DNA of 64,000 bases from Holothuria scabra (taxonomy: Eukaryota > Echinodermata > Holothuroidea > Aspidochirotida > Holothuriidae): NCBI GenBank assembly GCA_037179385.1, contig CM074196.1, forward strand, positions 33,008,486-33,072,485. Reading direction: 5' to 3'. This document shows, in pieces, positions 36,319 through 46,822 of this stretch. The notes below the pieces were generated by a model, which worked only from the letters and a program-made list of their open reading frames with translations, searched no databases and was not told where the DNA came from. The translations under genes were made by a program, and so were the position numbers. Each line of letters opens with the position of its first letter. Within the stretch, counting starts at the first letter, position 1.

Positions 36319-37927
36319 CAGTGGCGGAGCTGCCATATGGTCAGAGAGGCGGTCCCCCCCCCCCCCTGACGGACCAAAATAGTCTGTCGGCGCCCTTTTT
36401 TAGGTTTTTAACATGCTTTACTCTTGCACCATTTTGGCAGCAGACAAAATTTAATAGCGTTGTTTTAAGGCCCAGATAACATAATGCTCAAACAGCCACC
36501 AGTAACTGTACTATCTGCACTTTATTCTGATGAAAAGGGTCATCGTCTGTAATATAGGGGATAGGTTTTGCCGAAACGGATCTTCATGCTTTATACGCAC
36601 TAATGAATGTTGTCGCTGTGACAAGTTCATTGCTTCCACACCAATCGTGATTATAAGCTTACAAAATACACAGACTTACATTAAATTAACCCTCCCGGCC
36701 AATAAAAGATGTTGCAAAGGGTGCAAAAAATAATTGTTGCGCAAATAGCCCTCTTGTTGTCCGGGATAATTGTCAGCATAGACAATAAAAAGAGTTTAAA
36801 AGGATACCAAAATAGCTTCCAAAACATTTTTCAAAATAATTTAAAGAAAACATTCAGGTTAAAATAAAATAAAACTGTTATCATAGTGGTAAAGGTTCAA
36901 GTGTTTCAATGAGCAGTTTCCATTTTGCTTTTCTTCAAGTGACCGTTCTCATGATAAATGGCTATTTCTGACCCTGTACGATAAACCCATAAAAATGCTT
37001 ATTTCTCCACTTCCGTGAGTTTCAAAATGCAGAAAATTACATCAAATAAGCTTAAGTTTAGGCTACTTTTATTTATTATAAATTCGGTATTAAGAGAGCC
37101 AAGCAGACCTCTTGTCTTGGCTATTTCTTTAAATTTACTTAATTAATGGCTATTTCAGAGTAGTCACATGACTGAAATTACATCAATTAATGTTTCTTCG
37201 TGCACTTATCTTGATTTCCAGGTGCCAAAAATGTAGTACTAACGGTGGTTAATTTCCATAAATTTTTCCCTCTGTAAGACTGCTTGCTATTTAGTTCTCG
37301 CAGGTTTAATCTTTATCTTCACAAAGTAGCCCATTCTTACATTAAAATCTTAATGACTTAATGAATATAATAACTGCCTTCATACTAGAATGTGGAAGAG
37401 AGGAATAGAAACATGTGCTTCCGCATGGTGGGGCAAGGGGGGAACTTGCCCTCCCCTGGAAAATAAAAACCTGAAAAAACGAAGAAAACATAAAGAAAAA
37501 GACGAAGAAAAATTAACATCAATAATTCTTAACAGTTCACTGGGTGTTTTCCTATTTCTTTGCGGTAAATAGGCTTTAGAAATGTCATTTCCAGCAAACT
37601 GAAAGGCATTTTGGGCCAAAACTTTTCTTGCGCTCCGCGCCAACTCATGGTGGCGCGGAGCTTTTCCCCCCAAAAAAATTTATCCCCCCCCCCCCCGAAT
37701 TTTCTTTCGCGGGGGCACATGGATAGAAAATTTAAACATGTTTTAATAGAAAATTTCTTGAGGAGAAATGTCAGAATAGTCAGTCTTCTACCAGGTGCGG
37801 AAAATCAAATGGAAAACCTGAAAAGCCGTGGCTTTGATTGTGCTGAGGCTCAGGGTATTTACTCTTTCGAAGTGCCCCTGTAGACCATTTTCGCCCCCTC
37901 TGACCGAAAACCCCAGCTCCGCCACTG
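36319..37927. mobile_element. 1.6-kb hAT-type element with perfect 8-bp TSD
   Basis: The left end CAGTGGCGGAGCTGCC and right end CCCCAGCTCCGCCACTG are inverted, and the similarity continues through TCAGAG / CTCTGA. The octamer CTTGTACG lies directly outside both ends (36311-36318 and 37928-37935), a perfect 8-bp target duplication characteristic of hAT transposition. No transposase frame was found inside, so it is non-autonomous or has lost its gene. It contains another dispersed repeat (37400-37730). A short relative of its left end is at 48313-48459. Confidence 0.85.
37400..37730. repeat. Dispersed G/C-rich repeat (copy 1), nested in hAT
   Basis: It starts with GGGGCAAGGGGGGAACTTGC-like sequence followed by an A-rich stretch, and ends with the block GCTCCGCGCCAACTCATGG. 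The same head and tail blocks recur at 38893-39605 with a longer middle. The tail contains an 11-bp palindrome (GCTCCGCGCCA / TGGCGCGGAGC, 37633-37662). The class is unknown. Confidence 0.55.
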
Positions 37928-37937
37928 CTTGTACGCA

Positions 37938-37973
37938 GAGGTAGATGTACGTACCTCGGAGTACATCTACCTC
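37938..37973. repeat. Perfect 13-bp inverted repeat beside the hAT site
   Basis: GAGGTAGATGTAC (37938-37950) and GTACATCTACCTC (37961-37973) flank a 10-base loop. It begins 3 bases after the hAT target duplication. Confidence 0.85.
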
Positions 37974-38231
37974 GGAGGTAGTATTACCATGCACAGAGGC
38001 AAACGGACGGTTTCAGTGACGTACCCAAGATGTTTTAACGGAGAGTCAATAACAGTCACGGAGAAGACGAAGGTTTGCATTTGACAAACTTTGAAGCATA
38101 TTATTTTAACACGCCTGACGATAAATTGAGGGCTGAAGCCGCCTGTCTTTATGCATTTTTAACCTCTAAATGCCCATCTGTTGCTAGTTATAGAAAGGAA
38201 ACGCAGTCACCGTACTTGGATTAGTATAGTT

Positions 38232-38719
38232 CAGGGTTGTCCAACCTACGGCCCGCGGGCCACTGTCTGGCCCGCGAAAAGTTTCCGTCGGGCCCGTCAG
38301 AAATAATCTATATTGCAAAATTATTCAATAAGCAGATTAATTGATGACTACTTTAGGCTTCGCCGTCCGCTATGGCATGCTTACCTTTGAATGAAATAAT
38401 TCATTTCAAATGTCTGCTACATGTAGCTACATTGGAGTGTTGTCCACAAGGGCGGATTGAGAATGATCCAGGAGGAATGTAAAAAAAAAAAATGTCCGAA
38501 TATTCTCCCCAACACCATCAATTTTTGCTAAAATTTATTTATTTGTTCAATTAAAAACGAAAATGAATCTGTGTTCCCTACGCGCAATGATTGCATTTTG
38601 TTGCCTTGGGCGTCGGGAAAAATTAAAAAAAAAAAAAAAAAAACGAGTATAGAATGCGACCCCTCGTCCATCATAACCATTACATGTGGCCCACCGCTAC
38701 GAAAGGTTGGACAACCCTG
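38232..38719. mobile_element. 488-bp hAT-type MITE (CAGGGTTGTCCAACC ends)
   Basis: The ends CAGGGTTGTCCAACCT and AGGTTGGACAACCCTG are perfect 16-bp inverted repeats, followed by CGGCCCGCGGGCC-type sequence common in animal hAT elements. The flanking octamers GTATAGTT (38224-38231) and GTATAGTA (38720-38727) match at 7 of 8, giving an almost intact target duplication. Non-coding, with an A-run inside. Confidence 0.9.
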
Positions 38720-38892
38720 GTATAGTAGAAGGCATTGTGTCATGGTTGGCTCTTCGCCGGGTATTTAAGTCTCCCCAGTCGTGAAATTTACTAGTATAAC
38801 TGCTTGGTTTACCTTGAATATGCAATATTGAAGTCCTAAAATGTTATGAAAGTAAGTTTGAAGAGAAATATGAAGTAAACTGTAAGATTTAG

Positions 38893-39605
38893 CCATGTGC
38901 GTCCGGAAGGGGGGGGCAAGGGGCACTTGCCCCGCCCTGAAAAATCAAACTTGTGAAAAAATTAATTAAAAATTGAAATAAAAAAAATAAAAATATAAAT
39001 CATCAAAATATCTTCACTCACAGCGTCAGTTTCATCTCGTGAAATATGCGGACATTTGACCAGGAATAGCAAAAGAGAAGATGATATGGTGAATAGTGAA
39101 ATCGTAATTTGGGGACCATCATTCGTGACACCTATTGGAAATTTGTAATTGTAAAAACTATGCCAAAATTGTACTAGTTTTCAGGTATGTAGTGTGGCAT
39201 ATGATGGCATCCTACTACTGATGAATGCGTTGAACTTGGTTTGGTCCCGTGCTGATCTCAGGTGCCGACGAGTGGATGTAATTGGGATAAACAAGGGGGA
39301 GGGGGGGGGTATATGATTCATAATTGGGTAACGGATATAGGCCTACATAGGCTGTTTGACAGTTGTAAGTTTTATCGTGCATAGGCGTGTGAAGCCGTTA
39401 CCGAGAGGCAGATTTCCCTTTAACAATTTTTTACATTGAAAATTCTAAAAATCTAAAAATTACAGACATGAAATTCCTGTTTCAGGGCTGGGTACATGCA
39501 GCTTATTACACTCGCAAAGTGTCATTTCTGGCCATCTGGAGGGTTTGTAAGGCCCCAAATTTTCTTGTACGCTCCGCGCCAACCTATGGTGGCGCTCCGC
39601 TTAGA
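38893..39605. repeat. Dispersed G/C-rich repeat (copy 2)
   Basis: The head GGGGGCAAGGGGCACTTGCC and tail GCTCCGCGCCAACCTATGG correspond to those at 37400-37730. The middle is about 380 bases longer, so one copy has an insertion or the other a deletion. Confidence 0.5.
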
Positions 39606-39835
39606 TAGTGTACACAATTCAATCATCCATAAATGACCTTGCTCCCCTTGTAAATATTTCTGAGGACGCCCATGAATTAAGCTATTGCTTTAGGTCAAAT
39701 ATTGGGTGAGTGGTCTTGAGGTGTAGTGGCTGAAATATCACGAAAAAATGCACGGATGTAAAATTAGAAGAATATTAGAAGAATTCAGTAGGATTTGGCT
39801 GTCGTTTCAAAATAAGTTTGGGACGACTGCTTCGT

Positions 39836-40105
39836 CCTTTAAAGACGTGCACACATGTCACGCATCACCCAAAACTGTATTTTTGATAGTGGGTTGCAAA
39901 ATCCCCACATCAAATTCGAAAGATGCAGTGTTGCTCATATTACGCAACATGCGTTAGAGTGTTCTGTTTATCATTTTATACATTCGAGTTTTTGTACTCA
40001 TCAAGGTATGTTAATAAAGGATTAGGATTGTATCTGGACAAAGAGATTCAGACAACTGTTGGGAGGGGGCTAGAAGTATGTTTTTTTTTCAAATTAGAAC
40101 TGTAT
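39836..40105 (+). mobile_element. MITE, TTTAAAG...CACCCCAAAC family (degraded copy)
   Basis: Its left end CCTTTAAAG...TCACCCAAAACTGTA and inner block ATTGTATCTGGACAAAGA...GGGCTAGAAGTA match the nested element at 45604-45897. The right end is unclear. Confidence 0.5.
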
Positions 40106-40585
40106 GGGCACTGTCGTGTACCGGATTTTTGTCTTGGGGTAGCCAACTGCAGAGTTTAAACGAAGTTCTGCCTGATAGCTTAAAGGGGGACGGACTCAAC
40201 CTTTTTGAGGAATTGTTACTATTTCCTTTTTTTGTTTCATTACAATTTCTTCAGAATTCGAAAGGGGAGGTTCCCTTCCCGGTCCTCTTCTGGTTACGTT
40301 AATATGTCTAGGTGAAAAGATTTGGCCTGTAAGTAGTGGCACTTGTCTTGCAAAACTGGATACATAAGATTAGTCCACCTGACAGATAAGCTATCCGTGG
40401 ACTAATTTATTTAAAAGGGGGGGGGGGGATGGAACTGTTGCTGCCTCCGTGCTAAGACGTTGTACACACTGTGAGCTAGTATTCATGCGCTTGCGAGAAA
40501 CCAATCCAAGCACAGCACATTTTAATAAATGGCTCTGACTTTTACGAACAGATTAGCAGTCGATACCTATTCCTCTTTGTGATAA

Positions 40586-40835
40586 TAGTTTTAGTTAGTT
40601 GGTTAGATAGAGTTTTACGGCACAGTTTCTAACCTATTGGTTCAAGTCGAGCCGACCACGGCCTTTTTTCCAGTTGTGGCTCACTGGCTTGTTTTCCCTA
40701 TTCCATTGCTTATGCGGAGCATCATGCATAATGGCAGTAGGTTCCATTTTTAGAGTCTTTGGTATGACTCGACCCGGGAAGGGAACCCGGACCTTCCGCG
40801 TGAGAGGCGATGCTCTTACCAAACACGCGGTTTGT
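40586..40835 (-). mobile_element. tRNA-derived SINE (copy 1)
   Basis: Read on the minus strand, the head resembles a tRNA: an A-box-like TTTGGTAAGAGCATCGCC (about 40808-40825), then a B-box-like GGGTTCCCTTCCC (40777-40789). After a body shared with 48994-49155 and 55399-55496, it ends in a simple CTAACCAACTAACTAA-type tail. Such elements are transcribed by RNA polymerase III and moved by LINE machinery. The spacing of the boxes is a little short, so this copy is probably decayed. Confidence 0.7.
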
Positions 40836-41524
40836 AAACAAATGTGTGTTAGACACAAAATGATGAAATCTTATCTTGTTTTATACCTTACTTTCTCTGT
40901 TTCCATTGCACACAATATTTGATGGCAATCAACAATTACGGTATTATTGTTTTAGCCAAAATCTTTAAGAACCCCAAGGCGAGCATTTGGACAAAAAAAT
41001 TTATTTTCGATTATATTTCTCTGCACACAACCGTTTAAATGACAAGAATTAAGAACAAAATCCATCACTTGTTTTATTTTTCTTTCTGATCCCAAAAACC
41101 TCTGATGATAAAAATTTCAGAAAAAAACTGTTTCTCCTATTCATTTCTCCGTTGTCTTGTTTTTGTTGAACTCTAAACAGAAAAACCAGACAACTTTAGA
41201 TGGTAATTATTACCAACGAAAACTTTTACTAAGAGTCAATTTTTCTACTATTAGTTTTGTTTGAATATCACAAATGCATATAAATCGAACAGAACTACTA
41301 TTTCCATTATTTTTTTCTTTTTTCTTATTCTGGCTTTCTTTATTCTCTACAACTAAACTTTACAGCAAGCATTTTAAACAAAAATTATTACTTTATTTTT
41401 TATTGTTGTTTTTTCCTCTTTTTTGTTGTTCGAAAACTACAAACCATTTGAAGACAAACATTCCGACAAAACAATTAATGCTATTTTTGTGTCTAAATAA
41501 TGCCCAAATTTAGAAGCAAGCATA
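40836..41524. other. Intron DNA, T/A-rich
   Basis: No element or exon is recognised. The T-rich stretch around 41300-41430 produces artefactual open frames. Confidence 0.45.
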
Positions 41525-41580
41525 TTAAAGGCCCAGTTCTCTCACCCCAAACAGTACCAATTCTCCTAACTGGCCTAACT
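41525..41580 (-). mobile_element. Fragment of the CACCCCAAAC MITE family
   Basis: TTAAAGGCCCAGTTCTCTCA then CCCCAAACAGTACCAATTCT is the inverted form of the right end of the copy at 43478-43716. Only this end is present. Confidence 0.6.
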
Positions 41581-41987
41581 AACGTAGCCAGCTGTTTGCC
41601 AAGGCGGGACCCTACAGACAGACTCCCTAAGGGTAGAGCCATATTACTGGTTCGGGGTGTGTAGGAAAATTTAGACAGGAACGTCTTCTATATCACTAGA
41701 TTTGGCATTTCCCATTTATTGCATGTAGTTAGGGGGAAATACTAGTGATGCCACATGAGACCATTAGACACCTTACCAAAAATATGCTGTCCGGGGATTC
41801 CCCTTCCACCCCACCCTCTAACCCCGCAACGAATCTGTTCAGGAAGGAATACTTAACTTTAAACCATATAGTGTTTGGTTTGTCGGGAGCTGGTCTATAG
41901 TAACGGTCCCTTAATCTTATCATTCCCCTTTAATCTGAGTCTGCCATGCATTGTATTATCTTTGTCAGCACAAGCCTATACATAGAA

Positions 41988-42350
41988 CAGTAGCGTAGCC
42001 TGGTAGCCACGATTGTGTCATGCGGGGAGTCTAAGGGAAGAGAAAAAACCGCTATTCAATATCATTTCATTTCATTTATTTGTTTCATCACAACAGTGAA
42101 GGAACAAGATGATATGAGCACATGAGTAGTTAAAAAGACAATAGTTGTGAATGGAAGTACTCTTAAAACCCTTCTGGGCTTGAGAAACGAAAGCACTCCC
42201 AAAAAGAGTCTACATAAAATAAACAGAGGATCAACATAAATCCCCTCTTTTTGCCATTTTTTGCTTTTTAGATGTTTTTTGCACTGCAAGGTTGGGTCAT
42301 GGGGATGGGAGAGTTTTAATCCCCAAAACCACCCCGTGGCTACGCCACTG
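41988..42350. mobile_element. 363-bp hAT-type MITE with TSD
   Basis: The ends CAGTAGCGTAGCCTGG and CCGTGGCTACGCCACTG are inverted. The octamers ACATAGAA (41980-41987) and ACATGGAA (42351-42358) match at 7 of 8. Its right half is shared, reversed, with 11396-11592. A 114-codon minus-strand open frame crosses it but has no transposase motif. Confidence 0.85.
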
Positions 42351-43361
42351 ACATGGAAACAGACTTTGCACTTAAAATACATTCTGTAAACTGCACTGAA
42401 ATACATACTGAAAGCGAAGGAAGAAGGCTGGAGTGAAAAGATTTAATTAAATTCCTGCTTTCGTAACAACCTTTAAGTTTGTTGATATGAAACTACTTCA
42501 GCGATCCAAGTTTCCATGAATAGCACTTTTAGGCAAACAGGTAAATAAAGACGAGAACTAAAAACCGAAATACTGGTACTTTGTATAACGACTATGGAAT
42601 TATGTTAAGATTGAAGCCATGGTTACGATATTTTGCGTTTACAATGCATGCGATCAAGTGCACTGTTTCAAACAATTTTACAAAGGCTTACTCTCTTCCG
42701 AGTTGTTGCCTTCCCTTTTAAGCTTTTAAGCTGCCTTCCCTTTTAAGTCATTACAGTGAAACTTAAAAATAGACCAACGCCTACCCTTTTCATAGGCCCC
42801 ACCCCAACTTCCCCTCCTATCCTCAACGGAAGGTTAAAATTAATAGTGATATACTCGTAACTCTAAAACGTGAATGGGTTATTGGGGGGATTTTTAACCG
42901 CAGCTTACCTATGCTTGTGTAATATGAATTGTTTATTGTCAAGTTCCCTACGCATTTCTTGTTTTGTTTTCCACTCAAAAAAGAATATCATTTGCCATCC
43001 TCAGTATCACTGAGATTATGACTATCGTCTCAGTGCAGTAATCCATCCTAACTGACACTCCTTTTGAGAGTAGTATTAGAATTTGGTTTGTAGAGGGGAA
43101 ATAGGCTTTAAAAATTATATTTTCTTCCAAGCAATCCAAAATTGTAGGCGCTGCGGTCTGTGTAAGATACGGGAGGGGATATCTACCAGAACAAACGCTC
43201 CGCGTAATCGACCAGGTGTGTATATGCGGAACCGCCCTAGGTTTGTATTAAACGACAAGATATATTCAACCAATCATGCTTAGGCACTAGCCTACTCCTT
43301 ATAACAAAATTATAATTAAAACAAATATAGTTTAATTCATTGACGTCGATTTTGGAGGGGA

Positions 43362-43480
43362 GGGTTGTCGAGTGGCAGAGTCAGCTCTGCGTACCAATGT
43401 GTTTCACATCTTTATGGATTCGAATCCCAATTAATGTGCGCAGGTTTTTCTCCGGCTACTGCAGCTAAGGTTAACTTCTT
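43362..43480 (+). mobile_element. tRNA-like SINE fragment (Ser/Leu-like)
   Basis: GGTTGTCGAGTGGCAGAGTC resembles the 5' part of a class II (Ser or Leu) tRNA with its A box. GGATTCGAATCCC at 43416-43428 is close to the B-box consensus. The segment cannot form a full tRNA cloverleaf with a matching acceptor stem that I can find, and it continues into unrelated sequence, so a tRNA-derived SINE head fits better than a functional tRNA gene. Confidence 0.55.
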
Positions 43481-43716
43481 TAAAGGATAAACCTCGCGCC
43501 CCACACTACAATTTTGGTACAGGGGTATCGAAACTCTCAATTGACTCATCTCTTTGATTGACAGCTAATTCAAACAATGCAAAGTACCAAAGCTTATATT
43601 TCACAGCATGAACAGTACTTGGACTGTTTTGATTATATAAATTGAGTTTTTCTTTACTCTTCTTTAAGGTAAGTAGAATTGGTACTGTTTGGGGTGAGAG
43701 AACGGGGCCTTTAAAG
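43478..43716 (+). mobile_element. MITE, TTTAAAG...CACCCCAAAC family (short copy)
   Basis: It starts CTTTAAAGGATAAACC...CCCCACACTACAATTTTG and ends AGAATTGGTACTGTTTGGGG...GGCCTTTAAAG. It is the same family as 45604-45897 with an internal deletion. TTAA-containing ends suggest a TTAA-type target, as in piggyBac or Kolobok; this is inference. Confidence 0.65.
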
Positions 43717-43846
43717 TTAAGAAGTTAATTGGCCGCATAGCATCAATTCTGGTTTTTAACGAAGGAAAGCACTTCCATAAACTCTTTTCAAAATTGCAAT
43801 TACAAGGTATTGTGGGAAAGGGTTTTGATTTGAAATCTTTTTGCAA

Positions 43847-44000
43847 TAGACCCATTTCCAAATAGCAATTACAATGAATTGTGGGATATAGTTTTGGGTG
43901 TACGTCAATTTTCACCACAGTAAAATGCTATTGACAAAAATGACAAACACCAAAACTCTATCCCACAATCCTTTGTAATTGCTATTTGGAAATAGGTCTA
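43847..44000 (-). mobile_element. 154-bp MITE with TAGACCTATTTCC ends (copy 2)
   Basis: It is the reverse-orientation partner of 28808-28961, of identical length. A more diverged half copy lies immediately to the left (about 43770-43840, with GCAATTACAAGGTATTGTGG). Confidence 0.85.
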
Positions 44001-44136
44001 TGACGTTTCAATGTGTCCACAAACAGTATTTGCCAGAACACTTCTAATTGACAATCCAGTTTAATTTCTACTTTTGGAAAGGGTAAATCTAACGTAAGAA
44101 ATCTGTAAAGGTATTCGCAATAGCTGTCGTGGGTGT

Positions 44137-45384
44137 TACACTGTTAAAAATTTCTCTGTAAATTTACATAATTTTTATGGCAAATTTTTTTCCAACCAAA
44201 TAATGTTTTTTTACAGCCAGACTGTAATCATGAAAAAACATTAAGTGTTTGTTTTTTCTTTACAGTTTTTGCATGTAAATTAGTTTACAAATGTCTACTG
44301 TAAAATCGAATTACAGAATTGTTCTGTTTTGTTTTACCTTAATTTTATGTGAATTTACAGCCTACTGTTTTCATTCTCGGCGTTTTAATATTTATTATAA
44401 TATCGCTTTTTTTCCTTTCATATGTTATTACGTAACATACACTTCACCATTACGTAGATCAGGTATTTGCTTATCAACGTAATGTGTCGTTACGAAGTTG
44501 TTTTCAATCAAAACACAATGAGGATGCTTTGTTGTCATATTGTTGTCAAGTAGACTTCTATCTCTAGGAACTTTGTAATTGGAAAGTCACATTTTTTGTA
44601 CAATATAATAATTGTTTTTAAAATAAATATGACAAAGAATGCAAATACATTGGTTGCAAACATTTCCAGACAAGGTAAACAATAAGTTTATCACTTCCTG
44701 ATTAGAAAACGCCAAAGAAGATATTATTCAAAGCAACAGCAATCCTTTTGTTATGAAAATGCCTACAAAATAAGCTCCACCCATTTATGCAAAATGAGAT
44801 ATACGTCATAAAGTGGTAAATTTACAGACTCTTTCAAGTAAATTTGTGAAACGTTTTTAGTTCGATCAAGTGCATGAGCGCCTGTGGCGATGAGTTGACA
44901 TCAGTATACCAATTGTCAGTATAATAAATGTAAGTTAATTTTCAAATAGGGCCATAAATTTGCCAAAAATGTTTTCTTTTTTAACTGAAACTTCGCAGAA
45001 CGATGCATGTTATATATTAAAAATTTTCTGGCTATTTCTTATTTGTTTGTTTGTTTGTTTGGGCTTATTTTTGTTTCTTTTTCAGCTTAAAAACAAAATG
45101 AATGTTTGTTAAATGACAGTATATTTATGTCAAATCAGAAAAATACAAAATACTGTTAAAATTTCTGTAAATTTACAGAAAAAGTTTTACAAAGCAGTAA
45201 AATTTGGTTGAAAAAGCAGACAGAAATGGTTTTTCAAATAAACAGAAAATACATGTTAAACAACCTTTTTTTATTGTAGCAATACAAAGTGTCTGTAAAG
45301 ATACAGAAAATCTCTATTAAAAGTAAAATACAAAAAATTTAAGTTAAAAAAGTCTGTAAATTTACAGAAATTTTTAACAATGTA
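44137..45384. mobile_element. 1.25-kb non-autonomous DNA transposon (copy 2)
   Basis: It starts TACACTGTTAAAAATTTCTC and ends AAATTTTTAACAATGTA, matching 15353-16701 throughout except for the missing segment of about 105 bases and an expanded TTTG run near 45041-45060. Several short open frames inside are artefacts. Confidence 0.85.
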
Positions 45385-45394
45385 ATTGCAAGTT

Positions 45395-45534
45395 TTTATA
45401 CTAGCATTGTTGATGAGAAAATTGGTTGTAAAGTTTAAAAAAAACAAAAGACTGGCCATTATTGTGAGGATATGATGTCATAAGTACTTGCTCCAAATTC
45501 ACTTTTTGTTAACATAACAAAACTTGATGTGACC
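45395..45534 (+). mobile_element. Partial copy of the 45535-46405 repeat family
   Basis: GTAAAGTTTAAAAAAAACAA...GACTGGCCATT and the following ATATGATGTCATA...CTTGCTCC block match the inner part of 55497-56034. It lies in tandem with the fuller copy to its right. Confidence 0.6.
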
Positions 45535-46405
45535 TTAAAGGAGAAGTCTAGAAAAAATTCAGTTTCCATATTTTAAAAGGGAATCAAGTCTACACAGTGT
45601 GTTTAAAGGCAGTCATTCGTCACCCCAAACTACAGTTTCAGTAAACATATATCAAAACTCTCAGTTGGTACAGATTTTTGATTGGCATCACATTCAGTCA
45701 ATGCATCATAGCTAAATTACACAGCATGGGCACTGAGAGTGTCTTGATTACATATTATGGACTTGTATGGCCACTGGGACAAGCCATGAAGCAATAAAGA
45801 AGGATTGTGTCTGGATAAAGACTAAATGTGGGAGGGGCTAGAAGTAAGTAGGTTGGGAGAATTGGAACTGTTTGGGATGATGAAAATATGCCTTTAAGTT
45901 CCATTCAAATCGGGCATGTATTTCTAGAGATATCAGTAAATGAAGTCAGTAGATTCGTATTCCAAAGTAAATTTGAAGGCAGCAGAACTTATATCAGTTC
46001 CTCACATTGACAAGGAATGCTTTGTTTCCCTTTATTTTATCAGACTGTTGTGTTGACCTTGAAGTTAATAGGAATAGGACCTCCCTGTGGGGATTGCAAA
46101 GTTTGTAAAGTTCTCATGCCACTTATGTAATCGCATTTTAATTATACGGGACTGTTGAGGAGAAAATCAACTCTAAAAATTCAAGAAAAACCAAAAAACT
46201 GGGCGCTAATGTGGGGATATGATGTCATATGTGCTTGCTTCAATTTCACTTTTGTTCAAAACGTGAACAGTTTACGTGCTCGTATCTTGAGAACCGCACA
46301 TCGGATTTCAATGCAAATTTCACCACAATATTATGCTAAGAATAAGTACCCAACTGAAATTCCAAATCCTGTTGTGACCTTAAAACCTTCTTTTAAACTC
46401 TTTAA
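45535..46405 (+). mobile_element. Dispersed element carrying a nested MITE
   Basis: Apart from the insert at 45604-45897, this matches 55497-56034 in the opposite orientation (landmarks ACATTGACAAGGAATGCTTT, TGTTGACCTTGAAGTTAA, GCACATCGGATTTCAATGCA). The two ends show weak inverted similarity (TTAAA...GAAGTTTAAG), which suggests a DNA transposon. It ends only about 30 bases before the Ly6 exon 2 acceptor. Confidence 0.65.
45604..45897 (+). mobile_element. MITE, TTTAAAG...CACCCCAAAC family (nested copy)
   Basis: It begins TTTAAAGGCAGTCATTCGTC and ends GGATGATGAAAATATGCC then TTTAA. The surrounding element is uninterrupted at the corresponding point in its relative at 55497-56034, which shows that this MITE inserted later. 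Confidence 0.75.
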
Positions 46406-46438
46406 ATATTGATTTTGTTGTTTCTCTATTTTCCTCAG

Positions 46439-46657
46439 GTGACAACGAATAAAATAAACAGCCATGTTACAAGTTTTAGTAGAGGGTGTTCTTACCTATC
46501 AACTTGCACGGAAATCAATGAGTGCTACGATACCAAGAAATATTCCAGGATCTGTAGGAGCTGCTGTAACCAAACTCTCTGTAACAACAGCGCGCCTCTC
46601 TATTCAACGTGGTCCATGCTGGCTTTAAGTCTCTTGATAAAGTTTTGTTTCAGGTAA
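46439..46657 (+). CDS. Ly6/uPAR (three-finger) GPI-anchored protein, exon 2
   Basis: This exon encodes residues 122-193 and the TAA stop. It supplies Cys138, 144, 150, 160, 163, 164 and 169; the end C-x2-CC-x4-CN is the signature of the Ly6/uPAR fold. Together with exon 1 this gives 12 domain cysteines, an even number and one pair more than the usual ten. Sequons NQT and NNS lie at 165 and 171. Residues 175-192 form a hydrophobic tail after small residues, as expected for a GPI-attachment signal. The acceptor (TTTTCCTCAG) is immediately before Val122 in phase 0. The stop overlaps a GTAA, but I see no reason to splice there. The exon-exon link is inferred from phase and cysteine pattern. Confidence 0.85.
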   Translation: MTTNKINSHVTSFSRGCSYLSTCTEINECYDTKKYSRICRSCCNQTLCNNSAPLYSTWSMLALSLLIKFCFR

Positions 46658-46816
46658 AAGATGGTCAATAATTCGTTGCTTTGATTTTTCCCAAAATTTT
46701 CCTGCATTTTCATCAAAGACTGCTGATGATGGGATCATCAATTGTAGCTCAATGATTTGGTTAAATGGTTTAAATAATTTAACAATAGTCTTCAGATTTC
46801 GACGGAAATATATTGA

Positions 46817-46822
46817 AATAAA
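46817..46822 (+). terminator. Candidate polyadenylation signal, Ly6-like gene
   Basis: AATAAA lies 160 bases after the stop codon. It is the first canonical hexamer I see downstream, but usage is unproven. Confidence 0.35.

Larger units (their letters stand above)
20756..46438 (+). other. 25.7-kb intron of the Ly6-like gene
   Basis: The donor GTAAGT follows residue 121. The acceptor TTTTCCTCAG, preceded by a T-rich tract, ends at 46438. Both sides are in phase 0, so the two exons join without change. The intron holds most of the window's mobile elements, which explains its size. An extra phase-0 coding exon cannot be excluded, but the domain looks complete without one. Confidence 0.75.

Noticed and set aside
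42062..42406. 114-codon minus-strand frame as a transposase
   Set aside because: It extends beyond the hAT MITE edge and shows no DDE or dimerisation motif.
43362..43435. Functional Ser/Leu tRNA gene
   Set aside because: Boxes are present but I cannot pair an acceptor stem or anticodon arm; a SINE head is more likely.
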